A stretch of DNA of 64,000 bases from Austwickia chelonae (GTDB lineage Bacteria > Actinomycetota > Actinomycetes > Actinomycetales > Dermatophilaceae), in the NCBI RefSeq assembly GCF_003391095.1, contig NZ_CP031447.1:1488001-1552000 (forward strand). Direction: 5' to 3'. The notes beneath the pieces are model-generated. The model was not told the DNA's origin, ran no database searches, and saw only the letters and a program-made list of their open reading frames with translations. The translations under genes and the position numbers were made by a program. Position 1 is the stretch's first letter. Each line of letters begins with the position of its first letter. This document shows, in pieces, positions 45,352 to 53,563 of this stretch.

Positions 45352-45677
45352 GTACTGGACGTGTTTGTCCATTCCGGTGGAGAGTGTGGGCTTCACGCAC
45401 CATCCGTTCTCAGGGGTCTGCTCCCTTGCTGATTCCGAATCTCCGGGTGGCTGATGCGCCCAAGCAACGGATCCGCGAGGTCGACGCATATTTCGTGAAG
45501 GGGGCAAATCTCAGTGAGCAACTGTTAAATTAATGCTCTCCGGGCCTACGAACAGGGACGATATTGCTTATGTCTCTTGAGGACTCGGTTGCACCGAAGG
45601 CAGACTTGGACGTGCGTCACGTTCTGGCGGCGGGGTCATTGGGGATCCTGCCGCAGGCGATCTGCCCAGGAGGCATC
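45352..45677 (+). other. Intergenic region upstream of the sugar importer
   Basis: 326 bases with no supported gene. An open frame in phase with the next gene starts at 45564 but lacks a ribosome site. There is an AT-rich pocket (AACTGTTAAATTAATG near 45520-45535) and GATATTGCTTATG near 45560, either of which could hold a promoter. I see no clear operator. Confidence 0.4.
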
Positions 45678-46934
45678 GTGAAGCAGCGGCTCCTGCTCCT
45701 CACTGTTGGATCCCTTGTCCTGACACTCAGCGCCTGCAGCGGTGGAACCGGCGCAGGCACAGCGTCTGGCTCCGGGGCGGGAGAGAGAACCACCAAAATA
45801 AAACTCGTCGCCGCCGAGTACAGCAAGGACAACACCAAAGCCTTCTGGGACTCTTTCGCCACGACGTACAAGAACAAGTACGGCTACGAACTCGAGGTCC
45901 AGGTCGTGCCTTGGGAAGACATCGACCAGCAATCCTCGACGATGATCCAGAACCAGCAGATGCCGGACATCCTCAACCTCAACGCCTATGCCGGTTACGC
46001 CAAGGACGGACTCCTCTACCACGGTGAAGAAGTTCTCCCACCTGCTGCGCGATCGGACCTGATCGACGCCTTTGTCGCCTCGGGTACTTATCAGGGCAAG
46101 CTGTACGGCTTCCCTGACCTGTCCAGCACCCGGGCGCTCTTCTACAACAAGACTCTCTTCGCTCAGGCCGGGATCACCGACCCCCCGAAGAACTGGGACG
46201 ACTTCGTTTCCGCTGCCAAGAAGATCACGGCGCTGGGTAACGGGCAGGTCGGTTACGCCATGCCCTTGGGCCCGGAAGAGTCCCAAGCCGAAATGTCCAT
46301 CTGGATGTTCAACAACGGCGGCGACTGGAAATCCGGCGGCACCTGGACGATCAACTCCGACAAGAATGTCGAGACGCTGACCTTCCTCAAGAACCTGGCC
46401 GTTGTCGAGAAGGTCACCCAGAACAATCCCGGAAAGACCAACCGGGCCGATGCCTTCGACCTGTTCAAGTCCGACAAAGCCGGAATGGTCGTCGGTTTCA
46501 GCCCGCTTGCGGCAGCACTCGACAAGGATGCCCAGGTGCAGTACGGCATCGCCCCGATGCCGACCAAAGGAGCAGGACCGGCGCGAACCTTCGGTGTCAC
46601 CGACTATCTGATGGCATTCAAGAAGAAGGGTAACCAGGACGCTGTCAAGAAGTTCTACGAGCTCTACTACGCCAAGGAGCAGGTCAACACCTTCATCAAG
46701 AAGGAAGGTTTTCTCCCGGTGACGAAATCAGGTATTGAAGAATTCAAAGGTGACCCGAAACTCACGGTCTATCTGGACACCCTTCCCCAGGCTCGTTTGA
46801 CCCCGACCGACGACCCGACCTGGGACAAGGTCAAGTTGGCGGTCCAGCAGAACCTCGGCCGTGCTTCCGCAGAGAACGGCGACCCCAAAGCCGTGCTCGA
46901 CAGACTGCAAGGACAGGCCGAGGCCGCCAAATGA
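45678..46934 (+). CDS. ABC transporter sugar-binding lipoprotein
   Basis: A 418-residue family 1 solute-binding protein. The signal LLLLTVGSLVLTLSAC ends in a lipobox with the lipidated Cys, so the protein is anchored outside the membrane. The mature part has the MalE-type features YGFPDLSSTRALFYNKTLF and DLFKSDKAGMVVGFSP. The GTG at 45678 is preferred because CCAGGAGG lies upstream and the signal peptide starts there. Two permease genes follow with overlaps. The sugar is unknown; oligosaccharides are usual. Confidence 0.88.
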   Translation: MKQRLLLLTVGSLVLTLSACSGGTGAGTASGSGAGERTTKIKLVAAEYSKDNTKAFWDSFATTYKNKYGYELEVQVVPWEDIDQQSSTMIQNQQMPDILNLNAYAGYAKDGLLYHGEEVLPPAARSDLIDAFVASGTYQGKLYGFPDLSSTRALFYNKTLFAQAGITDPPKNWDDFVSAAKKITALGNGQVGYAMPLGPEESQAEMSIWMFNNGGDWKSGGTWTINSDKNVETLTFLKNLAVVEKVTQNNPGKTNRADAFDLFKSDKAGMVVGFSPLAAALDKDAQVQYGIAPMPTKGAGPARTFGVTDYLMAFKKKGNQDAVKKFYELYYAKEQVNTFIKKEGFLPVTKSGIEEFKGDPKLTVYLDTLPQARLTPTDDPTWDKVKLAVQQNLGRASAENGDPKAVLDRLQGQAEAAK

Positions 46935-47851
46935 CGCTCTCGCGGCAGAGCGCGAGCGGGGTGACGAACCAGCGACCGTGGCATACCACCTTGCTGTGGC
47001 TGGGGCCTGCGCTTGCCTTGATCCTGGGCGTGGTGCTCTTCCCGGTCGTCAAACTTGTCGATGCCTCGCTGGGTCGTTATTCGATCACCGGGTTGAGGCT
47101 CGGTGACGCAGGCGGCGCCAACTACACGAATTTGTTCCGGCATCCGGACCTGTCCACGGTCCTGACCAACACCGTCGTGTGGGTGGTCTCCGTCGTCGCC
47201 ATTACCGTCGTGATCTCGTTGGGGCTGGCACAGTTCCTCGTCAAGGACTTTCGGGGACGTTCCTTGGTGCGGTGGGCGATGATCGTGCCTTGGGCGGCTT
47301 CCTTGGTGGTCACCTCGCAGCTCTTCGTGCTGCTCTACGACTACCACCACGGGATGATCAATCAGCTCCTGCAGTCTCTCCACCTTGTGGAGGCGCCGAT
47401 CGATTTCCTCGGCGACGACCGGTTCACGATGGCATCCATGGTGGCGGTCGGCGTTTTCGTGTCGCTCCCGTTCACGACATACACCTTCATCGCCGGTCTC
47501 GACGCCATCCCCGAGGACGTCTTCGAAGCTGCCCGGCTGGACGGCGCATCCCGGTGGCAGACCTGGCGGCAGGTCACTCTTCCTCTGCTGCGTCCGTCGC
47601 TCATGATCGCTTGCGTCCTGAACATCATCTATGTCTTCAACAGCTTCCCGCTCGTCTACACGCTCAATGACCGCAACCCGGGGTATCTGCATGACACGAC
47701 CATCACCTTCATGTACAAACTGGCTTTCAAATCGCAGGAGAAAGACGTCGGGATGTCTGCGGCTGCAGGCATCGTCAACATGTTGTTGATCCTGCTCGTT
47801 GTGGCCGCATATCTGAAAGTCATCGACTGGAGAAAGGCCACACGGTCATGA
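46931..47851 (+). CDS. ABC sugar transporter permease (MalF/UgpA type)
   Basis: A 306-residue permease with six helices. The cytoplasmic EAA loop that docks the ATPase is EAARLDGASRWQTWRQVTLP. The start overlaps the binding-protein stop (ATGA). A periplasmic loop follows the first helix, as in MalF-like proteins of modest size. Confidence 0.9.
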   Translation: MTLSRQSASGVTNQRPWHTTLLWLGPALALILGVVLFPVVKLVDASLGRYSITGLRLGDAGGANYTNLFRHPDLSTVLTNTVVWVVSVVAITVVISLGLAQFLVKDFRGRSLVRWAMIVPWAASLVVTSQLFVLLYDYHHGMINQLLQSLHLVEAPIDFLGDDRFTMASMVAVGVFVSLPFTTYTFIAGLDAIPEDVFEAARLDGASRWQTWRQVTLPLLRPSLMIACVLNIIYVFNSFPLVYTLNDRNPGYLHDTTITFMYKLAFKSQEKDVGMSAAAGIVNMLLILLVVAAYLKVIDWRKATRS

Positions 47852-48774
47852 GCGTCATTTCGCTTTCCTCCGACCAGATGTCCGGGGAGGGCCGACAATG
47901 CAGAAACGGGCAAGAAAGCCTGTCTCCGCTCGGTTCTCGCTCCCCTAAGGGTTATTCTTCAGTCCGCCCTTATCTGCTGACTACTGTCGGCGGATTAGTT
48001 GCAGCGGTCTTTCTCTCACCCTATGCGGTCATGTTTCTGAACACTTTCCGCAGCAGTACCGACGTCAAGCGAACTCCGCCGAGTTTGTTTCCACGGCAAT
48101 GGCAGTGGGATACCTACCTGCAGGTGCTCGGTGACGGTCGCTTTCTCAGCTGGTTGGGGACGAGCCTGATCGTCGCCTTGCTTTCGACAGCGCTGGTGGT
48201 GGCGGTGTCTGTGCCTGCGGCGTATTACACGGCACGGTTTCGTTTCGTAGGCCGAGGAACTTTCCTCATGGTGGTGTTGATGACCCAGATGTTCTCCCCG
48301 ACTGCCCTCGTGGTCGGGATCTACCGTCAGTTCTTCGAACTAAACCTGATCAATACGTATGCAGCGTTGATTTTCACGAATGCTGCCTTCAATTTAGCTT
48401 TCGCGATATGGATCCTGCACGGATTCTTCAGTGCGGTCCCTGACGAGGTGGCCGAGGCTGCTCGACTCGACGGGTGCGGAGAATTAGCGATCCTGGGGCG
48501 GATCATGCTCCCGATCACCTTGCCCGGGATGGTGGCCGCCACGATCTTCACCTTCATCGCAGCGTGGAACGAGTACGTCGTGGCGCTGACCTTGATGGTC
48601 GATGACACCAGGAAACCCCTGACCGTCGGAATGCGCTCCTATGTGACGGGTTATGTGCAGCACTGGGATCAGTTCTTCGCAGCGGCCGTGATCGCCGTCG
48701 TGCCGGTGATCGTGCTTTTCGCCGTGATCGAAAGACACCTGGTGTCGGGGATGACGGCAGGTGCGGTGAAGTGA
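47848..48774 (+). CDS. ABC sugar transporter permease (MalG/UgpE type)
   Basis: A 308-residue permease with six helices and the EAA loop EAARLDGCGELAILGRIMLP. The ATG overlaps the previous stop. The N-terminal 40 residues are polar and longer than usual, so a later start is possible. No ATPase gene follows; in actinobacteria a shared MsmK-type ATPase encoded elsewhere often serves such importers. Codon use is somewhat richer in A and T than in flanking genes. Confidence 0.88.
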   Translation: MSVISLSSDQMSGEGRQCRNGQESLSPLGSRSPKGYSSVRPYLLTTVGGLVAAVFLSPYAVMFLNTFRSSTDVKRTPPSLFPRQWQWDTYLQVLGDGRFLSWLGTSLIVALLSTALVVAVSVPAAYYTARFRFVGRGTFLMVVLMTQMFSPTALVVGIYRQFFELNLINTYAALIFTNAAFNLAFAIWILHGFFSAVPDEVAEAARLDGCGELAILGRIMLPITLPGMVAATIFTFIAAWNEYVVALTLMVDDTRKPLTVGMRSYVTGYVQHWDQFFAAAVIAVVPVIVLFAVIERHLVSGMTAGAVK

Positions 48775-48829
48775 CGGCCGGGCTCTGCTTATCGGCTTCG
48801 GCCTGACCGACGGTGTGTGCGGGAAACGA

Positions 48830-48875
48830 AACGAGGTCCGGCCCAGTCAAGTTTTTGACTGGGCCGGACCTCGTT
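48830..48875. terminator. 21-bp perfect hairpin between permease gene and tRNA-His
   Basis: Arms 48830-48850 and 48855-48875 are exact complements with loop GTTT. It sits between convergent transcripts and would act on both the sugar operon and tRNA-His. Confidence 0.88.
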
Positions 48876-48879
48876 CACC

Positions 48880-48956
48880 TGGGGTGAGTGACGGGACTTG
48901 AACCCGCGACCACCTGGACCACAACCAGGTGCTCTACCAGCTGAGCTACACCCACC
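48880..48956 (-). tRNA. tRNA-His (GTG)
   Basis: On the minus strand the acceptor GTGGGTG pairs with CACTCAC. The anticodon stem CCTGG/CCAGG encloses TTGTGGT, so the anticodon is GTG. The discriminator is C, and an extra G precedes the acceptor, both diagnostic for tRNA-His. CCA is encoded at the 3' end. Confidence 0.96.
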
Positions 48957-49090
48957 ATGCGCCGTTGTCTGCGTTATTCGCAGCAGCGGCGACTATCGTA
49001 CCCCGAGTTGAGGGGTGCTCATGACCATCTTCCGCCGGGTGAGCGTGAAGCTGATCGATGGTTCTTCCTTCGGTTGCTGGGTATCCCTGA

Positions 49091-49741
49091 TTAAGAAGGG
49101 TTTTTGGAAGTTTCAGCAGGGGCGATCTCGAAGCGGGAGCCCAGCTGGCGGCACCGTTCACTGTCCGGACCCGGTTGTGGGACGAAGACCGCCTCGCGGT
49201 AGTACCGCAACTCCGCGATGCTCTCCCGGATGTCGGCCAGCGCCCGATGCCCGCCGTGCTTCGCCGGAGTATTGAAGTAGGCCCGCGGATACCACCTGCG
49301 CGACAGCTCCTTGATCGAGGAGACGTCGATGATCCGGTAGTGGAGCCACTGCTCCAGCTCTGGCATGTCCCGGGCGAGGAAGCCGCGGTCGGTGGCGACG
49401 GTGTTGCCACCGAGCGGAGACTTACCCGCTTCGGGTGCCCACCGGCGGACGTACTCCAACACCCGCTCCTGGGCTTCCTGCAGACTGACGCCTTCTTCGA
49501 GCTCATCCAGAAGGCCGCTGGAGGTGTGCATATTGCGGACGAAATCGTTCATCTGGGCCAGTGCGGCTTTCTCTGGACGGATCACCACATCGACCCCGTC
49601 GCCCAACTGATTGAGGTCGAAATCGGTGACCAGGGCCGCTACTTCGATCAGTGCGTCGTCGGTCAAGGACAAACCGGTCATCTCACAGTCGATCCAGACG
49701 ATGCGATCGACACGGGACTTGTCTTGGGGAGAACTGCTCAC
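49091..49741 (-). CDS. orn: Oligoribonuclease
   Basis: A 216-residue DEDDh 3'-5' exoribonuclease that degrades 2-5-nucleotide RNAs and pGpG. Exo I is [10 protein letters not shown] with Asp18 and Glu20, Exo II includes [16 protein letters not shown], and Exo III is [14 protein letters not shown]. The GTG at 49741 lies six bases from a TAAGGT box on the minus strand (49748-49753), the leaderless pattern. A tail of about 30 residues follows the core, which is common in actinobacterial Orn. Confidence 0.93.
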   Translation of the reverse strand: MSSSPQDKSRVDRIVWIDCEMTGLSLTDDALIEVAALVTDFDLNQLGDGVDVVIRPEKAALAQMNDFVRNMHTSSGLLDELEEGVSLQEAQERVLEYVRRWAPEAGKSPLGGNTVATDRGFLARDMPELEQWLHYRIIDVSSIKELSRRWYPRAYFNTPAKHGGHRALADIRESIAELRYYREAVFVPQPGPDSERCRQLGSRFEIAPAETSKNPS

Positions 49742-49840
49742 CCCTTCACCTTAGGCGTCCGGCCGACCGGTACCCCCGACGTCCGGGCGGTCGGTACCGT
49801 GGATGGCGACCAGCGGCAACGGACAGGAGGGATGACGTCC

Positions 49841-51085
49841 ATGCCCTCGACCCCGGAGAATCGGAGCCACCCTGAAGTGACCGCCAGGCTCGACGCGATA
49901 CCACCGACACGCAACTGGAGCAGACGTCAGCGACGAAGGCGACGCTCGTTGCCGCGATGGCGGGACGAAGCTGCTCGCGTCATGAGCGCTCGCCCCGTAC
50001 TTCGTCGTTGGCTCTGGTTCGGGGCGCTCTGCTCTCTCTTCCTCGTCGGCTCGCTGGTCTTTATGGCCGGCCTGGACATGCAGGTCGGGCGGGCAGGCTC
50101 ACTGATCGGTCTGGTCGCTGCGCTGGTGCCCTTGGCCATCGTGGTCCCGGCCGTGCTCTGGCTCGACCGTTTCGAAGCCGAACCGACCCGCTATCTGGTG
50201 ACCGCTTTCCTCTGGGGTGCTTGCGTGGCCACTGCCGGCGCTCTGGTGCTCAACACCTCGTCCATGGTCTTCCTCACCCACGTCGCCGAGATCGACGGTG
50301 TCCACGAGGTCGCCGCAGTGATGGTGGCTCCCGTCGTCGAGGAGGTGCTCAAAGGCCTCGGTGTCCTGCTCATCATGGTGCTGCGTCGGAACGAGTTCGA
50401 CGGGATCGTGGACGGTATCGTCTACGCGGCCATCTGCGCCGCCGGTTTCGCCTTTGCGGAGAACATCCTCTACTTCGGTCGAGGGTTCGACAGCTCAGGG
50501 ACGACCGGGCTGTTCGTCGTCCTGCTGAGCCGGGGGATCTTCGGTCCTTTCGCACACCCGATGTTCACGGTCTGTACCGGCATCGGCCTGGGGATCGCCG
50601 CCGGATATACCGCGGGTAAGGGCGGGCGGCTACGGGCACCCTTGCTGGGCCTGGTCGCTGCGATCGTTCTCCACGCAGCCTGGAACCTGACTGCGCTCTT
50701 GGGCGCTGCGGTCAGCCTGACGGTGTACGTGCTTCTTCAAGTACCCATCTTCCTGGTGATCTCAGGGTTCGCGGCCTGGGCACGACGTCGGGAAGGGCGG
50801 ATCATCGCCGAGGAGCTTTCCGGCTTCGTGCCGGTAGGGCTCTTCCAACCGCCAGAGGTCACGATGCTCAGCAGTCTGCCGGCCCGGCGACGCGCCCGAG
50901 AATGGGCTAGAAGTCGAGGAGGATCTGCCGCTGCAACGGACATGCAACATTTCCAGGACGATGCGACCGAGCTCGCCTTCCTGAGACATCGCGTCCGTCA
51001 CGGTACTGCTCCAGCTGACTTTCTTGACCAGGAAGGAGCACTCCTGCAAGAGATCTCACGACTCCGAGAGCGGCTCTATCTCTGA
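49841..51085 (+). CDS. PrsW family intramembrane metalloprotease
   Basis: A 414-residue membrane protein with about eight helices. The conserved residues are Glu167-Glu168 (VVEEVLKG), Glu207-Asn208 (FAENILYF), His239 (FAHPMF) and His278 with Asn282 (HAAWN). In Bacillus, PrsW cleaves an anti-sigma factor; here the target is unknown. The N-terminal 55 residues are Arg-rich and cytoplasmic. AGGAGG lies ten bases before 49841; the ATG at 49832 is too close to it. A long upstream frame to 49175 only covers orn on the other strand. Confidence 0.85.
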   Translation: MPSTPENRSHPEVTARLDAIPPTRNWSRRQRRRRRSLPRWRDEAARVMSARPVLRRWLWFGALCSLFLVGSLVFMAGLDMQVGRAGSLIGLVAALVPLAIVVPAVLWLDRFEAEPTRYLVTAFLWGACVATAGALVLNTSSMVFLTHVAEIDGVHEVAAVMVAPVVEEVLKGLGVLLIMVLRRNEFDGIVDGIVYAAICAAGFAFAENILYFGRGFDSSGTTGLFVVLLSRGIFGPFAHPMFTVCTGIGLGIAAGYTAGKGGRLRAPLLGLVAAIVLHAAWNLTALLGAAVSLTVYVLLQVPIFLVISGFAAWARRREGRIIAEELSGFVPVGLFQPPEVTMLSSLPARRRAREWARSRGGSAAATDMQHFQDDATELAFLRHRVRHGTAPADFLDQEGALLQEISRLRERLYL

Positions 51086-51250
51086 ACCCGAACCCCACCT
51101 CGCTCACCGGTTCCCCGAAGATTCAGGATGTTCCCGGCAAACCGAGATCAAACCTGAAGGATCGGTATGGCATCGTGTCGTGCGTCGGTGTCAGATCGGG
51201 GCTTCTTCTCCCAGTAGACTCGACGCGCACCGGAGTATCCTTCGATGCTT

Positions 51251-51324
51251 GCCCTCGTAGCTCAGCTGGATAGAGCAAGAGCCTTCTAATCTCTAGGTCG
51301 TAGGTTCGAGTCCTACCGGGGGCG
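51251..51324 (+). tRNA. tRNA-Arg (TCT)
   Basis: Acceptor GCCCTCG pairs with CGGGGGC, with one G-T pair. The D-arm is GCTC-AGCTGGATA-GAGC, the loop CTTCTAA gives anticodon TCT, and the T-arm is GTAGG-TTCGAGT-CCTAC. The discriminator is G and CCA is not encoded. The anticodon stem AGAGC/TCTCT has a C-T mismatch at the pair closing the loop. Confidence 0.93.
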
Positions 51325-51376
51325 CGATGAACTGTCGCCAGCGACAGGTCGGCGGGGAAGCCAACCTGGAGCTGCT

Positions 51377-51631
51377 TCAGTTCGCGAGTGGTAGAAGACC
51401 TGCACGGTAGAGCATCTGCTCCGCCCAAGGGTCGCAGGAGCCTTCACGCATATAACGGGCACGTTCTGCGAACAGCCATTGTTGCGGGTCGCTCCGGGCA
51501 ATGGCAGCAGCGGTCCAGGCCGACTGCTGCTCCACTATCTGGAACATGCGCTCATCCGCCTCGGCGGTGGTGGAGAAGGGGGTGTGGGTGTCGCTCGCCA
51601 TACTTGGGTCGACCAGTCCTCGCGTGGTCAT
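51377..51631 (-). CDS. Small hypothetical protein
   Basis: An 84-residue protein. The start at 51631 has CGGAGG six bases upstream. The middle is helical (ADERMFQIVEQQSAWTAAAIARS) and the end is WAEQMLYRAGLLPLAN. No family is recognised. A shorter start at 51601 is possible. It lies between tRNA-Arg and the GTPase pair, on the opposite strand to the latter. Confidence 0.5.
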   Translation of the reverse strand: MTTRGLVDPSMASDTHTPFSTTAEADERMFQIVEQQSAWTAAAIARSDPQQWLFAERARYMREGSCDPWAEQMLYRAGLLPLAN

Positions 51632-51850
51632 GTGGACCTCCGTGTCCGTATCGTCCCCGTCCTTGGGGGAAGTGCTGACTCCTGACGCATCGGCACGGGG
51701 GGTGACATCGTGAGGCTTCCGACACGCCCCGCATGGTGGTCACGCCGACCTCAGCCGACAGCAACCACATCCGCAGCGACCCGGCTTCCGCATCGATCTG
51801 CACCGGCGCGGCACTTTGGAATCCATGAAGGCGCGAGACACGATGAGCCA

Positions 51851-53563
51851 GTGGCGAAAACGGTGTCATCGGAGAGCCTTTCCCGGGCAATGCGAATCCT
51901 GCGCAAAGAGCTGGGTTCCGTAGCTCTACCCCTGGACATCGATGGCGCATCCCAAGCCCGTAAGGACCGTTCAGAGCTGGTCGATCAGCTCGACGACTAC
52001 ATCCTCCCGCGACTGGCCGATCTAGAAGCGCCCATGCTGGCCGTCGTCGGCGGATCCACCGGCGCAGGAAAGTCCACCCTGGTCAACAGTCTCTCCCAGA
52101 AGACCGTCACCCGTACGGGAATACTGCGACCCACCACACGGGCCTGTGTCCTGGCTCATCATGCCGACGACGAAAACTGGTTCGAAGGCCCCCGCGTCCT
52201 GCCCGGCCTCGACCGGGTCGAAGGATCCGAGGACCACCACGACCCCGGCACGCTCCGACTGGCCCACGCGCCTGGCCTACCACGGGGCGTCGCGCTCCTG
52301 GACGCACCGGACATCGACTCAGTGGTCGAAGCCAATCGCGACCTCTCCCGTCAGATGCTGGCCGCAGCAGATCTGTGGATCTTCGTCACCACCGCCACCC
52401 GATACGCCGATGCTGTTCCGTGGGAGTTACTCCGGCAAGCAGCCGATCACGGACCGTCCGTCGCGATCGTGCTGAACCGCGTGCCGCCCGAGTCTGCGGT
52501 ATCCGTCGGTGACCACCTCAGCGGACTGCTCGCACGAGAAGGCCTCAGATCCGCTCCGGTGTTCACCTTGACCGAATCCTGCCTCGACGAAGAAGGCATG
52601 CTCCCGGAGAAACAACTGGTGCCACTTCGGGAATGGATCAGCCGGATCGGCGGAAGCAGCAAAGCCCGCGGCGTGGTCATCCGCAAGAGCCTCAACTCGG
52701 CTCTGGACGCCCTGGACGGGCAGGCCGCAGAGATCGCCGAAGCCAGCTCCGCTCAGATCCAGACGGTGCAACAGCTCGAAGCCGTCGCCCACTCCAGTTA
52801 CGGAGAAGCCTGCAGGGCCGTCGACGCCAGTCTTGCCGATGGCTCCCTGCTGGGCGGCGCCGTCCTCGCGCATTGGCAGGACTACACCCACAGCGGTGAA
52901 CTGAACCGGTCCTTCGAGGCCGCCGTAGGACGCTTCCGCACTCGGGTCAGTTCTGCACTGGGGAATCGCCCAGCACCCACCGCAGAACTGAACGGCGCGC
53001 TCAGGGTCGGTGTCCGCGAGTTGATCCTCTCCCAGGCCGAAAAGGCCGCCCAAGCGATCTCCCGCCGATGGTCACTCATACCCGGCGGAGCTCAGGTCGT
53101 CCAGAGTTTCCCTGAACTGGAGATCATTCCTGCGGACCTCTCGGCGCGCGCCGAAGCCGCGGTAGCTGAATGGCAGGAGGAGATCCTGCTCTTCGCTCGT
53201 TCGGAAGGCAAGGACCGGCGCACCACAGCGAGGCTGCTCTCCTTCGGGGTCGACGCCGTGGGCACTGTCTTGATGGTGGCTGCGTTCAGCCCTGTGGGCG
53301 ACACGGCAGAACTTCCCCACAAGGACAGCGCGATGGCTGACCGATCTGCTGCGCTCGCCCGGAAATTGATTGCAACGCTCTACGGAGAACAAGCGGTCGA
53401 ACATCTGGTCATGCAGGCTCGAGAGAGCCTGGCGGAGCGCGTGGACGCGCTCTACGCCCTCGAGGAGGAACGGGTTCTGAGCGCGCTCGCTGATTTGCAG
53501 CTGGATACAGGACAGCCGGAACGGGTGCTGCGGGCCGTCGCAGCGGTGAAGGCGAACCGATGA
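51851..53563 (+). CDS. Dynamin-like GTPase, first of a pair
   Basis: A 570-residue protein. The P-loop is GGSTGAGKSTLVNSL (about 67-81). The switch region RPTTRACVLAHH holds the threonine, and LLDAPDID is the DxxG-like motif. LNRVP stands where the guanine-specifying NKxD normally is. A helical C-terminal half follows. The GTG at 51851 is chosen because the upstream reading looks non-coding, but there is no clear ribosome site, so this start is weak. The gene overlaps the next GTPase gene by four bases. Such paired actinobacterial GTPases resemble bacterial dynamins that work in membrane remodelling. Confidence 0.75.
   Translation: MAKTVSSESLSRAMRILRKELGSVALPLDIDGASQARKDRSELVDQLDDYILPRLADLEAPMLAVVGGSTGAGKSTLVNSLSQKTVTRTGILRPTTRACVLAHHADDENWFEGPRVLPGLDRVEGSEDHHDPGTLRLAHAPGLPRGVALLDAPDIDSVVEANRDLSRQMLAAADLWIFVTTATRYADAVPWELLRQAADHGPSVAIVLNRVPPESAVSVGDHLSGLLAREGLRSAPVFTLTESCLDEEGMLPEKQLVPLREWISRIGGSSKARGVVIRKSLNSALDALDGQAAEIAEASSAQIQTVQQLEAVAHSSYGEACRAVDASLADGSLLGGAVLAHWQDYTHSGELNRSFEAAVGRFRTRVSSALGNRPAPTAELNGALRVGVRELILSQAEKAAQAISRRWSLIPGGAQVVQSFPELEIIPADLSARAEAAVAEWQEEILLFARSEGKDRRTTARLLSFGVDAVGTVLMVAAFSPVGDTAELPHKDSAMADRSAALARKLIATLYGEQAVEHLVMQARESLAERVDALYALEEERVLSALADLQLDTGQPERVLRAVAAVKANR

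Noticed and set aside
49175-49840. Upstream extension of the PrsW frame
   Set aside because: It overlaps orn on the opposite strand and lacks membrane or protease content; a good ribosome site precedes 49841.
51325-51376. Possible integration site next to tRNA-Arg
   Set aside because: No integrase gene and no repeat of the tRNA 3' end are present nearby.
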